Source: an uncultured Oscillospiraceae bacterium
GTDB lineage: Bacteria; Bacillota; Clostridia; Oscillospirales; JAAYXM01
Direction: 5' to 3'
Assembly: GCA_934646115.1 (NCBI GenBank)
Contig: CAKUEM010000005.1
Location: 1 to 64,000, forward strand
DNA length: 64,000 bases
Position numbers and translations under genes: made by a program. The notes under the pieces were generated by a model. The model searched no databases, was not told where the DNA came from, and worked only from the letters and a program-made list of their open reading frames with translations. Numbering within the stretch: position 1 is the stretch's first letter; the number at the start of each line of letters is the position of its first letter. This document shows, one piece after another, positions 1 through 9,785 of this stretch.

Positions 1-569
1 TCCACTCTGTCGATTCGGTAGTCCTCCGACATCTTCTCATCTGCCAAGCTTGCCGGAGCAAGATAGACATCCACCAGCCCGGAATCCGGCTGGAAGCGCA
101 TCGCCGAAGACGCGGCATATGCTCCGTCTTCCGGAACTTGAATGCGCAAAGAAAGCCATGATCCGGACGGCGTCATCATGATGCCGACGTCCTTATTGCA
201 ATTCGATGTGTTTAACTTGGGATCGCTCGACTGAGAATCATAGCACCATTCTGCCGGGCTGACTTTAGGCAGCGGAATGCTATAATTGGAAACCGCATAG
301 CTTGATTCTCCCTGAACGATATATCTGTCAAAGCCTTTATTGTATTCCTTTACGCGCTCATATGTGATGTTTGAATCCACATTCGCCCTGCTGTGCCAGT
401 CTGAATCATAGGTCCCTGTATTAAAAAAGTCATATAATACAGCGAAATTATACAAATAATTAACTGGTGCATCGTTTGCATTGGCAACTGACTGCAAGGG
501 TGTCACAAACGCAAGAAGCATTATACATATTAATAAAAAGCTAATCCCACGATTGTATGTTTTTTTCAT
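1..569 (-). CDS. secreted protein, 3' end outside window (partial)
   Basis: The reading frame is open from an ATG at 569 to the window edge, about 189 residues. The N-terminus is a signal peptide (two Lys, then a hydrophobic run ending near VANA), so the product is exported. A GAGGG ribosome site sits about 7 bases upstream. Residues 115-185 contain a segment (SLRIQVPEDGAY then VDVYLAPASL) that resembles residues 210-250 of the neighbouring SLH-anchored lyase (SLKIRVPEGGIF then MEVFLAPEDA). The two proteins therefore seem to share an N-terminal module, and this gene is probably a paralogue or a companion in the same polysaccharide-degrading locus. The catalytic or anchoring part would lie beyond the window. 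Export is well supported; enzymatic function is unknown. Confidence 0.8.
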   Translation of the reverse strand, partial: MKKTYNRGISFLLICIMLLAFVTPLQSVANANDAPVNYLYNFAVLYDFFNTGTYDSDWHSRANVDSNITYERVKEYNKGFDRYIVQGESSYAVSNYSIPLPKVSPAEWCYDSQSSDPKLNTSNCNKDVGIMMTPSGSWLSLRIQVPEDGAYAASSAMRFQPDSGLVDVYLAPASLADEKMSEDYRIDRV

Positions 570-624
570 AACTGCGCCCTCTTTCTTGTTGTAATCCAGT
601 TAAGTGATACCTGCCGTTTGCCTT

Positions 625-667
625 AATTTCTATTTGTATGGATTGAGCACCCATACAAATAGAAATT
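625..667. repeat. perfect 17-bp inverted repeat in intergenic region
   Basis: The arms AATTTCTATTTGTATGG and its complement are separated by a 9-base loop. The repeat lies between the lyase stop and the start of the partial secreted-protein gene, inside the latter's likely 5' leader. There is no T-run, so it is not a classical terminator. It could be an mRNA-stabilising or attenuating stem. Confidence 0.6.
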
Positions 668-721
668 GGCGTTTATAGAAGGAGAAAGAAGCTAACCTAA
701 CAAATCCATTTCATTCGAACT

Positions 722-755
722 CTGTTTGCACAAGACGAAAGCCTTGTGCAAACAG
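722..755. repeat. perfect 13-bp inverted repeat after the lyase gene
   Basis: The arms CTGTTTGCACAAG and CTTGTGCAAACAG flank an 8-base loop, about 45 bases past the lyase stop codon. The stem could stop or protect the end of the lyase transcript, but no T-tract follows on the minus strand, so factor-independent termination is not clearly supported. Confidence 0.5.
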
Positions 756-800
756 CATTCAAAAATGAGGAGGAGAAACGAAATAAGCAACAAAAGAAAG

Positions 801-3800
801 TTAGAATTTATTTGAGAATACGATGCGATCGAGCAGCACCGCGACCTCGGCGCGCGTAGCTTTGCCGAACGGGTTGATCAATCCGTTGCTGCCGGCAATC
901 AGTCCCGCACCGGTGAGCTTTGTGAACGCATCCTTCGCGTAATCCGCGACCTGCGCGGAATCGGCAAAGGTTACATTGGTGTTGGACTCCAGCGTGTAGC
1001 CCGCGACATCAAGTGCCCGTGCGATAATCACCATCATGTCCTGACGCGTGATCTCCGAAAGCGGTGCGAAATCACTCGCATTGACGCCGTTTACGATTCC
1101 AAGCGTTTTCGCGATCCCAATCGACTCTGCGTAGTACGCATTCGCCGGGACATCTGCAAAACTCGCTACTTCGCCCTTAAATCCAAAGGCGCGGACGATC
1201 AGCGTCGTAAAGTCGGCACGGGTGATATTGTTCCCCGGTCCGTAAGTTGTTGTCGTAATTCCATTGATGATCCCACGTGCAGCAAGGCGGGTGATCGCGT
1301 CGCTTGCCCATGCGTAATTCCCAAGATCAGTAAAGCTCTTTGCATTGTACTCAACAGTGAACTCACCGAAGTTTTCGGTATAGAATGTCACCTTTCCATC
1401 AGCATATCTACTGCTTGGGATGATGTTGCCGTTTCCGTCTTTTACGATGATGCAGTTCTCATCCGTCATACTGCTTGCCGGGGCGTAGTTGAGGCTCACT
1501 TTTGCAAGCGTCTCGTTCTGCTCCACATCTGCTGTAACGGAAATTACAAACGCGTCATCCTTCCGCTCAATGGTGAGCGTTCCCTGCCCGCCTTTGGCAA
1601 ATGTGCCGTCCGGGAAGGTGATGCTGCCGAGCTTATTCTCCGCGGTGGTTTCCGCAGGGCTTGCAGCAAATGTGATTTTATCCTTTTCAACAGTCGGCTT
1701 CGGCGGGAGATTCCCTTCGCCGCCATTGTTGGGTTTGTTTCCGTTATTGCCGCCGTTTCCGCCATTGCTTGAGCCACCTTGTGGCGGATTGGTAATTGAA
1801 CCCGATCCGCCCGCGGATGTAGAGTGATAGATTTTAACAGTATAGTGAATGGTTGTCGTCATATCTCCATTGGAAATCTCAAAGCTGATATGATGCGTTC
1901 CGACCTGTGCCGCATCCGGAATCCAGCGGAACTCATGTGTAATCGGATCAAACTGTGCACCGCGCGGCAGGTCTTTTGCCTTATACGTCAGTTCTTTTCC
2001 GTCAACACCTTCCGCAGCGACAATCCATTGCAGCAGACTTCCTGCTTCACCGCGTTTCTCCAGACTATCGCTGATGTTTGGGGGCGTGTCTGTATCATGT
2101 GAAAGCGGGATTTTAAAGGTGTTTCCTTTTGCCACATAGTAATCATATCCCTTGCTTTCATCACTGGAATCCACAAGTTTTGCAATAAACGTGAGGTCAC
2201 CTACGCTGACGACAGCATTGCGTCCATCGATTGACAGGACTTCCTTGATCGGATACGCTGCATTTTGATGCAAGCCGTTATCAACATAAATCCACTGATT
2301 CTGAAGCTCTTGTTCTGTAATATCCTGATCAAAGGATAACGCAATGGTGTTTTCCATGCTCAATTCGCGAGTAAAATCCGTTACGGTACCCGTAAACGCA
2401 TTTTTTGCTGTGGCATCTCCAATCACTGTTCCGTCATTGATATAGCTGTAAACGTTCTTGCCGTTATTTAGCATATACACGCCTACGAATCCCTGAAAAT
2501 CAAACAAATCATCGATACGATATGTGTTTGTATCATCCGTACAATAGACGATATAATCAGTCCGTCCGTTTTTCAAAGTAACTTTGATTGCCTTGATTGT
2601 GTTGGTCGCCGGAGTACCTCCGTCTTTCAACGTGACATTGGATACCTTTTCGATTTTTTCTACATATCGCTCGGACTGATAAGGTTCCAAAACGGTGGTA
2701 AATAGCGAATCGAGATTTGCGCCGGCGCGTTTTACAAGCAAAAATCGCAGCTTTTCCGGGTTCTTGCTGTGTTTTGCCGGGTAACCGTTAGCGGTAGCAA
2801 CCTCAGAAATGGCAAAATCATTGAGCATCGTCACTCGCAAATGCAAATCCGGATTAGTGTCAAACTGGTTTCTAAAGTCCTTTATTTGATAGTCAACCGC
2901 AAATTCACCATTTTCCGGTCCCTGCGCTCGATCCACCTGATCCAGCCAAGAATAACCGTTGCTCTGCCCGGCTTTCCCAAATGGCATAGTGGGTCCGCCA
3001 TAGGTGCCAACATAATTCCCCTCATAATCGGTTTGCGCTACAAAATCCAAACCGCCCTCTGTCTCTACGATCTCATCGGACATACAGTGGAAATTATAAA
3101 TATGGTCCGAGCCGCCCTTGACGCGGAAGAAGTCCACACCGTAGCTCACTTCATCATCGACATCGATCATAACGACGCTCCTGCGATAGATGGATGCGTT
3201 GGAATAACGCTTGTCGCCTGCAACGTCCATAACCTTGACGATTCCGTCGCCGTCGTAGTGGAGCGGCTTATCGACATAGCTCGGATTATAGTTCTGCCGC
3301 GCATTGTCTACCATGACCAGGTTGTGTGCAATAGTGCCTTGGCCCCAGTTGAAATAATTATCACTGGTCGTATCCTGCGGGTAGGCGAGTTCGGGCATAA
3401 AGTTCATTCCATATGCCTCCATGCCGAGGTTTAACCCGTCGTAATGCCCATGGCTCGCGCTTCCACCATAATACATCCAAAAATCACGTTGGGTATCCAG
3501 CGTTCCGCCCGTTTGATTCTGATAGACAGACCCGCTGCGCAGGACAGTGAAGCCGTATCCCCCTAGCTGTTGGCTCCGGTCGAAATCATACTCGCCGTAT
3601 TGCTCGATTGCTGCGCGGATCTCATCCGCTGCAGTTTCCGGGTTTTTCGTGAAGATATCATAATGGACCCCGGTCAACTTCCCTTTGTAAAATGCATATG
3701 CCTGCTGTGCATAGATCGGGTCCTTGGTTGCCTTAAATACCTTAACACTCTGTGAGCCCGAAAACATTAATTCGTCCTTTCCGACGCCACCTGAGTCTCC

Positions 3801-6785
3801 AATCTGTGGCGTGGTCCTTCTGCACAGCGTAATCGGCAAAAAGCAACTCAGCATTTTTCTGAATTTGACATTATTATAAAGATTGACCTCTGGGTATCCC
3901 TCATATCCGTCGAGCGCATCCATAATATCCACAACACCGCTTGTCCATATAGCGGCATAATTCGGTGCAATCTCTCCACTTGCGACTCCGTCACGATTGA
4001 CCTTGTCAATCAACTGCGGGTTAATATTGCCGCCAGTAACCAGACGATACGGCCACTCGCCGACGCCGCCGCCTGCCTGGAAATTCCAGTCGAGCATTTC
4101 CTTTGTCTCCGGCATCGTGTCTAATACCACTGCTGCATAGGCAATAACGCTCTGCGTCATACCGAAATTACCATTAATCTTTCCATCTTTTGCCGCCCGG
4201 AATGCCTCACGCAGGAGGTTGTCTTCTGCGTTTTTCCGAATTTTTTGCGGTGCATCCTTTGTGTTTTCCATTTGATATTTCTCTGCTTTTTCCGACAGGA
4301 AATTGACCACATATGGGTCGTCATACATAGGATAAAACGCGTCGTATGCCTTGATGTGTCCTTCGATCAACTCGTTCTCCCATATGTAATCCACGACTTT
4401 TCCCTGTGGAATATAGTTGTTCTGCGCTGTCTGGAACCAGCCATAAGGATTGGTGTCCATGTCGGGCCATACGTCTGCGACGCGGTCGAGCAGGATTGCG
4501 CCAGTCCGACCGTACCGTTCTTCGCCAGTGTAGATATAGGCATCGCGAAGCGACGACAGTGCGGTTTCAATACAACCGGGTTGAATCCCGTTGAGCCAGA
4601 CGCCCCAATGGTTATAAAATGCGATATAGGTCCAAACTTCCGGCTGCTGATAGTTGCCCATATCATAAACACGTCCGGTATTATATCCATAGCCATCGTC
4701 TACGCCCCATCCGGTAATACCCAGTTGCTTATCCTTTTCCGGATACAAGTCATTTGTTAAATATCCCTTCCCACCGTTTGCAACAATCTTAGCATTCTCT
4801 TCCTTTGCCTGCTTATAGCTCCAGTTTCCGTGTTCGTCAATGCCAAGTTGATAAAAACTTCCAAAGTCGTTGGATGGGAAATGCCTACGGCAGTCGGGGC
4901 ACTGCACTTTCCATTCTTTATCTAGTGGATCGCGCAACCATCCATAACGTGTTCCGTATTTCGCAGCAATATTGCAGCCACAGTACCTGCAGATATCAAC
5001 TTCCGGATCGCCACGGTATCCAACGCAAAATGCACGCGGAAGTTCCTGTGTTGTGACAAGATTCCACAGCCATTCCTCCTTGCCGAGGTACTTGTTTGCC
5101 TTTGCGACTGCGGCATCCCGCATTTCACTTGCCCATCCATATTTCCCGACGTTTTCCCGTGCTGCTGCGACTCGCTCCTCAGTGTAAAACGTGGATCGAG
5201 TCTTTCCATTGTTGATCGTGATCTCAAGCGTCGTCGACCTCGTGATCCCCTTGAGCGTCACAGTAAATGAAATCACTGTTTTTCCCGCGCTCACAGCAGT
5301 GAGCACACCATCTTCGGAAATGGTTGCCACTTCCGGATTGGAGCTTTCAAACAACAGTGTTGCGTTTTGCAGTTTCGCCGATTCTATGGTAATTGCATTT
5401 CCGTCCTCACCCAGCAATGTCGGAATGATATTGTATGTATTGTTCCCTCCGGACGCGCTGACCGAAATGGTATTCGTGCTGTTCCCTTCGAGCTCGATTT
5501 TGACGTCCGCGATCCCAACACTTTCAATGACCGTCACAGGAATGTCAAGGCTTGCCTCACGGCCATCCACATCCTTGACGTGGAGTGATATGACTGCATT
5601 GCCCGTCTGCTGCGCTGCCGCGTTGATATAGATCTTTCCGTTGCGGTACTCTGTCTTGATCTGCATTGGGAAACCATCTTTTGTTGTGGCGCTGATCTCT
5701 GCGCCTGTCAAATTTGCCGGAGATCCATCATCCATGCTCACATCGACCGCGATTTCCGACTCGGTATTTTCACGGATCTGAGGGACGTTTTTCGCACTGA
5801 GCTGGATATCCGGCAGCGCATTGATCGGATCAAGGAGAAATCCTCCGAGGAAAATGCGCGCAACTTCCTGCTTTTCTGTGCTTTTCCCTACGATTTTCCA
5901 GGTTACAATATAATCACCCGCTTCAAGCTTAACAGCCCGCATGGCGGAAAGTACGTTGGTTTTCACTCCTTCAGACTCCGGGATATAGGTATCCTTTGTG
6001 CCCAGACTGTATTGAGGAGCCATCGGGTTTTCTGCATCTTCCGGTGCAAGGAACACCTCCATAATGCCGCCTTGACAGTAGAACATATTGTGCGATTTTG
6101 GGCTGAAAATCCCTCCTTCTGGCACACGGATTTTCAGCGATGCATATTTCCCGACACCATCGTAGATCAAAGATCCATAGTGGTCATAATAATAAAGAAA
6201 TTCTCCTTCTTTTGCATAATACATCCACGGATCTGTGGCCTGCTCGCCCGGGCGCAGTTCTTCGCCCGATCCCGGCATGACACGTAGATAGCTATCAAAC
6301 TGGGTCATGCTTACGCCATTGTCCGCTCCCTGTATCCTTTTCAAAATCATATACTGATATCCGTTTGTTGCAATTGCATCGGGATCATAAATCATAACCG
6401 CACTTTTTAACTCTTTGCTCCCTGTATCAGTCGTGACCGTGAGCGTCAGTGCGACGTGCCCTGTCTGCAATCCTTTGAGCGTTAGGTGATATGCTCCACT
6501 TTCCTCTTTTTCCACCAAAGCATCGAGCAAGCTGCTGTCCGTTACCGACGCTTCCAGTAAAACGACAGACTCATTCTCCATTGTCTGCGGCATCGCGATT
6601 TGAACGGTTTCATTGACCCTTATCTTATCAGGGAGGGTAAAATCCGCAAAGTCTGCGACCAATTGTGAATTCTGCGCTTCACGCGCTTCCGCCGGCGCCA
6701 TTTGATGCGGTATCACGCCCACCAGCATCGCGATTATGAGAAGCTGTGCGCAAATCTTTTTGCCCGTATGAATTCCTCTTTTCAT
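801..6785 (-). CDS. SLH-anchored heparinase II/III-family polysaccharide lyase (1994 aa)
   Basis: This is a very large cell-surface enzyme. Visible order: signal peptide (1-34); an N-terminal module shared with the partial gene next door (about 140-260); Big_2-type Ig-like domain (about 420-530); heparinase II/III-type lyase region (about 545-1400) with a Cys pair cluster (CRYCGC near 600, CPDC near 628) and the His-rich motif SHGHYDGLNLG near 1110; an Ig-like domain (about 1580-1645); a Gly/Asn/Pro linker (about 1662-1700); and three SLH repeats (about 1816-1994, each with an ITR- or TRA-type motif). SLH repeats bind pyruvylated secondary wall polysaccharide, so the enzyme should sit on the outer wall face and cleave an acidic polysaccharide; the substrate cannot be read from sequence. 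The ribosome site AAAGGAG precedes the ATG. The 120 bases upstream are very AT-rich and presumably hold the promoter. Confidence 0.85.
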   Translation of the reverse strand: MKRGIHTGKKICAQLLIIAMLVGVIPHQMAPAEAREAQNSQLVADFADFTLPDKIRVNETVQIAMPQTMENESVVLLEASVTDSSLLDALVEKEESGAYHLTLKGLQTGHVALTLTVTTDTGSKELKSAVMIYDPDAIATNGYQYMILKRIQGADNGVSMTQFDSYLRVMPGSGEELRPGEQATDPWMYYAKEGEFLYYYDHYGSLIYDGVGKYASLKIRVPEGGIFSPKSHNMFYCQGGIMEVFLAPEDAENPMAPQYSLGTKDTYIPESEGVKTNVLSAMRAVKLEAGDYIVTWKIVGKSTEKQEVARIFLGGFLLDPINALPDIQLSAKNVPQIRENTESEIAVDVSMDDGSPANLTGAEISATTKDGFPMQIKTEYRNGKIYINAAAQQTGNAVISLHVKDVDGREASLDIPVTVIESVGIADVKIELEGNSTNTISVSASGGNNTYNIIPTLLGEDGNAITIESAKLQNATLLFESSNPEVATISEDGVLTAVSAGKTVISFTVTLKGITRSTTLEITINNGKTRSTFYTEERVAAARENVGKYGWASEMRDAAVAKANKYLGKEEWLWNLVTTQELPRAFCVGYRGDPEVDICRYCGCNIAAKYGTRYGWLRDPLDKEWKVQCPDCRRHFPSNDFGSFYQLGIDEHGNWSYKQAKEENAKIVANGGKGYLTNDLYPEKDKQLGITGWGVDDGYGYNTGRVYDMGNYQQPEVWTYIAFYNHWGVWLNGIQPGCIETALSSLRDAYIYTGEERYGRTGAILLDRVADVWPDMDTNPYGWFQTAQNNYIPQGKVVDYIWENELIEGHIKAYDAFYPMYDDPYVVNFLSEKAEKYQMENTKDAPQKIRKNAEDNLLREAFRAAKDGKINGNFGMTQSVIAYAAVVLDTMPETKEMLDWNFQAGGGVGEWPYRLVTGGNINPQLIDKVNRDGVASGEIAPNYAAIWTSGVVDIMDALDGYEGYPEVNLYNNVKFRKMLSCFLPITLCRRTTPQIGDSGGVGKDELMFSGSQSVKVFKATKDPIYAQQAYAFYKGKLTGVHYDIFTKNPETAADEIRAAIEQYGEYDFDRSQQLGGYGFTVLRSGSVYQNQTGGTLDTQRDFWMYYGGSASHGHYDGLNLGMEAYGMNFMPELAYPQDTTSDNYFNWGQGTIAHNLVMVDNARQNYNPSYVDKPLHYDGDGIVKVMDVAGDKRYSNASIYRRSVVMIDVDDEVSYGVDFFRVKGGSDHIYNFHCMSDEIVETEGGLDFVAQTDYEGNYVGTYGGPTMPFGKAGQSNGYSWLDQVDRAQGPENGEFAVDYQIKDFRNQFDTNPDLHLRVTMLNDFAISEVATANGYPAKHSKNPEKLRFLLVKRAGANLDSLFTTVLEPYQSERYVEKIEKVSNVTLKDGGTPATNTIKAIKVTLKNGRTDYIVYCTDDTNTYRIDDLFDFQGFVGVYMLNNGKNVYSYINDGTVIGDATAKNAFTGTVTDFTRELSMENTIALSFDQDITEQELQNQWIYVDNGLHQNAAYPIKEVLSIDGRNAVVSVGDLTFIAKLVDSSDESKGYDYYVAKGNTFKIPLSHDTDTPPNISDSLEKRGEAGSLLQWIVAAEGVDGKELTYKAKDLPRGAQFDPITHEFRWIPDAAQVGTHHISFEISNGDMTTTIHYTVKIYHSTSAGGSGSITNPPQGGSSNGGNGGNNGNKPNNGGEGNLPPKPTVEKDKITFAASPAETTAENKLGSITFPDGTFAKGGQGTLTIERKDDAFVISVTADVEQNETLAKVSLNYAPASSMTDENCIIVKDGNGNIIPSSRYADGKVTFYTENFGEFTVEYNAKSFTDLGNYAWASDAITRLAARGIINGITTTTYGPGNNITRADFTTLIVRAFGFKGEVASFADVPANAYYAESIGIAKTLGIVNGVNASDFAPLSEITRQDMMVIIARALDVAGYTLESNTNVTFADSAQVADYAKDAFTKLTGAGLIAGSNGLINPFGKATRAEVAVLLDRIVFSNKF

Positions 6786-6904
6786 TTTCCTTCTCCTTTA
6801 TATTAGATTTTATCGATCATCGTAGAAGCAGAAAATTATGTTTTACGCGTTTCATTTTTAAATTTTTGTTATTTTGTGTTAAATACTTAAAACCTTATTT
6901 TTCA

Positions 6905-7294
6905 TTTAATTTTCCCGATGCTTTGGCAAAAAAACCGTCCCCCGCAGATTCACGTTGAGCATATGGTTAAAGTTCTCTTCAGTCGCTTCTGGAACATTAC
7001 AGCGCATGCACAGCGCAATTCCCGCATTGTCGGCCCAGACATCTGCGCTCATATCGAGCAAGGACTGCTTAAAGCAACCGCTTGCGGTCGTCTGCTTGAG
7101 AGATGTCGCGTGGAATATATTCTGCGCGTCGTCCTCTGCGTATAAATTCTTACACGAGCCCCGGAGCAGAAGGCGCGGGCGCCGACAGCACAACGGTGTA
7201 CCCATCCTCCTCCAGCTTCCATGCAATCGCTTTCCCGATTCCTCTCCGTGATCCTGTGACAACTGCCACACATTGTGTCTGCAACCACACTCAC
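6905..7294 (-). pseudogene. decayed short-chain dehydrogenase/reductase (SDR)
   Basis: Pieces of one SDR are spread over different frames. After an AAAGGA ribosome site and a GTG, frame one gives VAVVTGSRRGIGKAIAWKLE, the TGxxxGIG nucleotide-binding motif, then stops. A second frame continues with EYIPRDISQADDRKRLL. A third frame carries ADNAGIALCMRC (the NAG motif) followed by EENFNHMLNVNLRGTVFL. The order matches a normal SDR, but at least two frameshifts separate the parts. The catalytic YxxxK half is missing, since the match ends where the lyase promoter begins. The gene is clearly dead and was probably once part of the neighbouring reductase/dehydrogenase cluster. Confidence 0.8.
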
Positions 7295-7306
7295 TCCTTT
7301 ACATCA

Positions 7307-8644
7307 TTATATCGCTTGTCTTTTTTGTCTAGATGCCACCTCTTGATAAAGCTTTGTATAAATCGGATCGCGCACGACGCAGCCTGTGCCGGAACCCATC
7401 CGCATCAATTCAGTGCACTTCCCACATGCAATACAACAATGATTTGGCACGATCGTACCGTTTAACATCTGTTTCGGGAAATCCGCATTGGCAAATGCCA
7501 TGCGCCCAAACCCTGCGATATCAAAATATCCGGCTTCCAGAGCGCCAGCGGCAACATTTCCGGCAAAACGCCCGGGGTAGCTAAGCCCTGACCCCACAAT
7601 TTTTACCTCCGGACATGCGCTTTTGATCTCCCGAATACACCCCAGCATTCTGGAAACACCGACAAACGGGTTTTCATCCACGCCACCTGTTTGGTAGTTC
7701 GCTGGGCGATTGACATGTGGATTGACGTAAGGAGTCCCGATGGTAATATTTACAAGCGAAATTCCCTCTTTTTCATAAAGCTCATGAACAAGCCGCTTCG
7801 CCTCAGAAAGATCTGCGCCATCGTGATCCTTTGCCACACCGAATCCAAACGGATAAGCAAAGCCATCATAAACATTGAGCCGCGTTGTCACAAGAAAATT
7901 ACCGTTTGTTCTGCTACATGCCGCCCGGATGGAATTGCGCAGGAGTCTGGTTCTGTTTTCAAAGCTCCCGCCGTATTCTCCCGGTCTGTCATACGCAGAC
8001 AATATTTCTGAGAACAAATAGCAATGACATGATTTGATATCCATACCATCAAAACCGGCCCGTTGCGCCAGCGCCGCGGTCCTACCCATGGCTTCTTCCA
8101 CACTCTTAAGTTCATCATCCGTGATGATGTGTTCGGTTTTCCCCTGCATATTTCTGCTGAGTATTGGATTTTGATAAGAAATGATTGGCTTTGGCTCTCC
8201 GTATGGCTTAGAAAACCGTCCAGAATGTGTTGCCTGCAGAATAATTTTAGGCGCCCAACCAAACTCCCTGTATGCCGTTTTCTTAATCTCCTCTGCAAGA
8301 GCGGCAAACTGATCAACATTCTTCTCTGTTATGAAAAGCTGATGCGGATTTGCGCGCGCCTCCTCCAGCACCGCTGTTGCCTCAATCCAAATAAGTCCGG
8401 CACCGCTGGCAGCGAATTTGCCATATCTTCGTAATGTCAGCTCGCCCGGCGCTCCATCGCTTGTCGCATCACAGCCTTCCATCGGCTGAATGGCAATTGA
8501 ATTTCGCAGCGTACTTTCGTCACTAATTGTTACCATTCTCCTAAGCGTTTCTTCCGGATTCTGTGAAACAGGAATGGCTAGCTCTTCGTTTCGTAGATAT
8601 TGCACCAATTCATCAAGTGTCGAAAAGCTGTTGTAATACTTCAT
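7307..8644 (-). CDS. NADH:flavin oxidoreductase, Old Yellow Enzyme family, with Fe-S motif
   Basis: The 445-residue protein has the OYE TIM-barrel pattern: an N-terminal QPMEGCD segment, ATHSGRFS, AGFDGMDIKSCH (active-site HxxH/C region), YGGSFENRTR and the C-terminal phosphate-binding GFGRMAFANADFP. The end adds CCIACGKC plus a later Cys, the [4Fe-4S] signature of the 2,4-dienoyl-CoA reductase/BaiCD branch, but the FAD/NAD(P) domains of those larger enzymes are absent. It likely reduces an activated double bond using FMN; the substrate is unknown. The ATG at 8644 is preferred over an upstream in-frame start because GAGGAGAG lies about 10 bases before it. It is divergent from an AraC regulator, which probably controls it. 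Confidence 0.85.
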   Translation of the reverse strand: MKYYNSFSTLDELVQYLRNEELAIPVSQNPEETLRRMVTISDESTLRNSIAIQPMEGCDATSDGAPGELTLRRYGKFAASGAGLIWIEATAVLEEARANPHQLFITEKNVDQFAALAEEIKKTAYREFGWAPKIILQATHSGRFSKPYGEPKPIISYQNPILSRNMQGKTEHIITDDELKSVEEAMGRTAALAQRAGFDGMDIKSCHCYLFSEILSAYDRPGEYGGSFENRTRLLRNSIRAACSRTNGNFLVTTRLNVYDGFAYPFGFGVAKDHDGADLSEAKRLVHELYEKEGISLVNITIGTPYVNPHVNRPANYQTGGVDENPFVGVSRMLGCIREIKSACPEVKIVGSGLSYPGRFAGNVAAGALEAGYFDIAGFGRMAFANADFPKQMLNGTIVPNHCCIACGKCTELMRMGSGTGCVVRDPIYTKLYQEVASRQKRQAI

Positions 8645-8703
8645 ATGTCTATGTCTCTCCTCACAGTAGTGGAATCTTATAAAGCCAGTCTCACCCACCC
8701 CTC

Positions 8704-8731
8704 TTGCTTTTTTACACAATCTTGTTATACT
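8704..8731 (+). promoter_or_regulatory. sigma-A-type promoter of the AraC gene
   Basis: TTGCTT, a 16-base spacer and TATACT, ending 27 bases before the AraC start codon. The divergent reductase gene has no equally good promoter here, which fits activator dependence. Confidence 0.6.
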
Positions 8732-8757
8732 AAAGAGCAGGGAGAGGAGGGCTATTT

Positions 8758-9549
8758 ATGCAAAAAACTTTTTTGCAAGAAGGATATTATTCTGATAACG
8801 TTGCAATTACACGCCGTCATTTCCATCTTTGCTATGAAATGATCGTCGTTATCGAGGGGCATATTCTTCTACGCATTGATCAAAAGGAGTGTTCGCTCTC
8901 AGCAGGGGAGCTGGCACTTATCGGCGCATTTGAAGAGCACGAAATCAGTGTGCTTTCCGACACATATCGGCGTTATATTCTAACATTTGACCCGCTCCCT
9001 TTTGAACGTGCAATCGATGATCCTCGCTTGGTTTCTGTTTTTAAAAACCGCTCAGAAAGCTTTGATCATCGATTCCTTATTCCTGCGCAGGGTGAAACAC
9101 TTTTAAAAAACATGATTGATGAGCCAAGAGATGGAGACGCATTTTCTTCGTCTCTTACAACAGGATGGATCAAAGAGTTTCTGATTCGGCTTTATCGTCA
9201 AAACAAAGCACGATTCCCCAGTGTCGCCAAGACCCTTAGCCCAGAGATTCTCACGGTTCAGGAGTATATCGATCTTCATTATTCTGAGGAAATCAAAATC
9301 GCTGCGTTATCAAACAGATTTCATCTCAACCCTTGTTATCTAAGCCATGCCTTTAAAGCGTTGACCGGCTATAGTCCAAAGCGTTATCTGCTTTTGACCC
9401 GGCTTTCGCGCGCGAAAGAGCTTTTGACCCATACCAATCTCTCCGTCTCTGAAATCAGCCTGCGCTGCGGATTTCCTAATAGTAGTAATTTTATCCGCGC
9501 CTTTCGGCAGGAGCTGCATATTACGCCAAATCAATATCGAAAACAATAA
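8758..9549 (+). CDS. AraC-family transcriptional regulator
   Basis: The 263-residue protein has an N-terminal cupin-like ligand domain (about 1-150) and a C-terminal pair of helix-turn-helix motifs (about 165-263), including IAALSNRFHLNPCYLSHAFK and the second-helix signature VSEISLRCGFPNSSNFIRAF. The ribosome site AGGAGGG precedes the ATG. It is transcribed divergently from the OYE-family reductase and is convergent with the D-2-hydroxyacid dehydrogenase gene, so it is the likely activator of one or both in response to a small organic ligand. The ligand is unknown. Confidence 0.85.
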   Translation: MQKTFLQEGYYSDNVAITRRHFHLCYEMIVVIEGHILLRIDQKECSLSAGELALIGAFEEHEISVLSDTYRRYILTFDPLPFERAIDDPRLVSVFKNRSESFDHRFLIPAQGETLLKNMIDEPRDGDAFSSSLTTGWIKEFLIRLYRQNKARFPSVAKTLSPEILTVQEYIDLHYSEEIKIAALSNRFHLNPCYLSHAFKALTGYSPKRYLLLTRLSRAKELLTHTNLSVSEISLRCGFPNSSNFIRAFRQELHITPNQYRKQ

Positions 9550-9785
9550 TTTTTCAGCCATGTGTCGCAGATTTTAGGTAAAGCCCATATCTTTAATCGC
9601 TGTGATTCTCCCCCTTTTAGGGGGACAGCGCAGAATAGCGCGACGAGTATATCTGTCATTACTTCTTGACGCACCGGCTTTATTGTTATATGGCTCGCTA
9701 CACGTTTTCGGTTGCCGTTATATGTAATCAGTATACCACCGAGTGAAGAACTTGTCTCCCCAAAGTTTAGACCAAAGATGGGGCT
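9550..9785. other. intergenic stretch between convergent genes, no supported gene
   Basis: The stretch holds a small hairpin (TCCCCC TTTTA GGGGGA, near 9610-9626) without a T-run. On the minus strand a frame stays open through the region, continuing after the dehydrogenase stop, but it has no start codon, ribosome site or recognisable domain. It may be eroded coding DNA. Confidence 0.4.

Noticed and set aside
2769..3434. 221-codon open frame on the plus strand inside the lyase gene
   Set aside because: Antisense shadow of the heparinase region with no ribosome site or domain.
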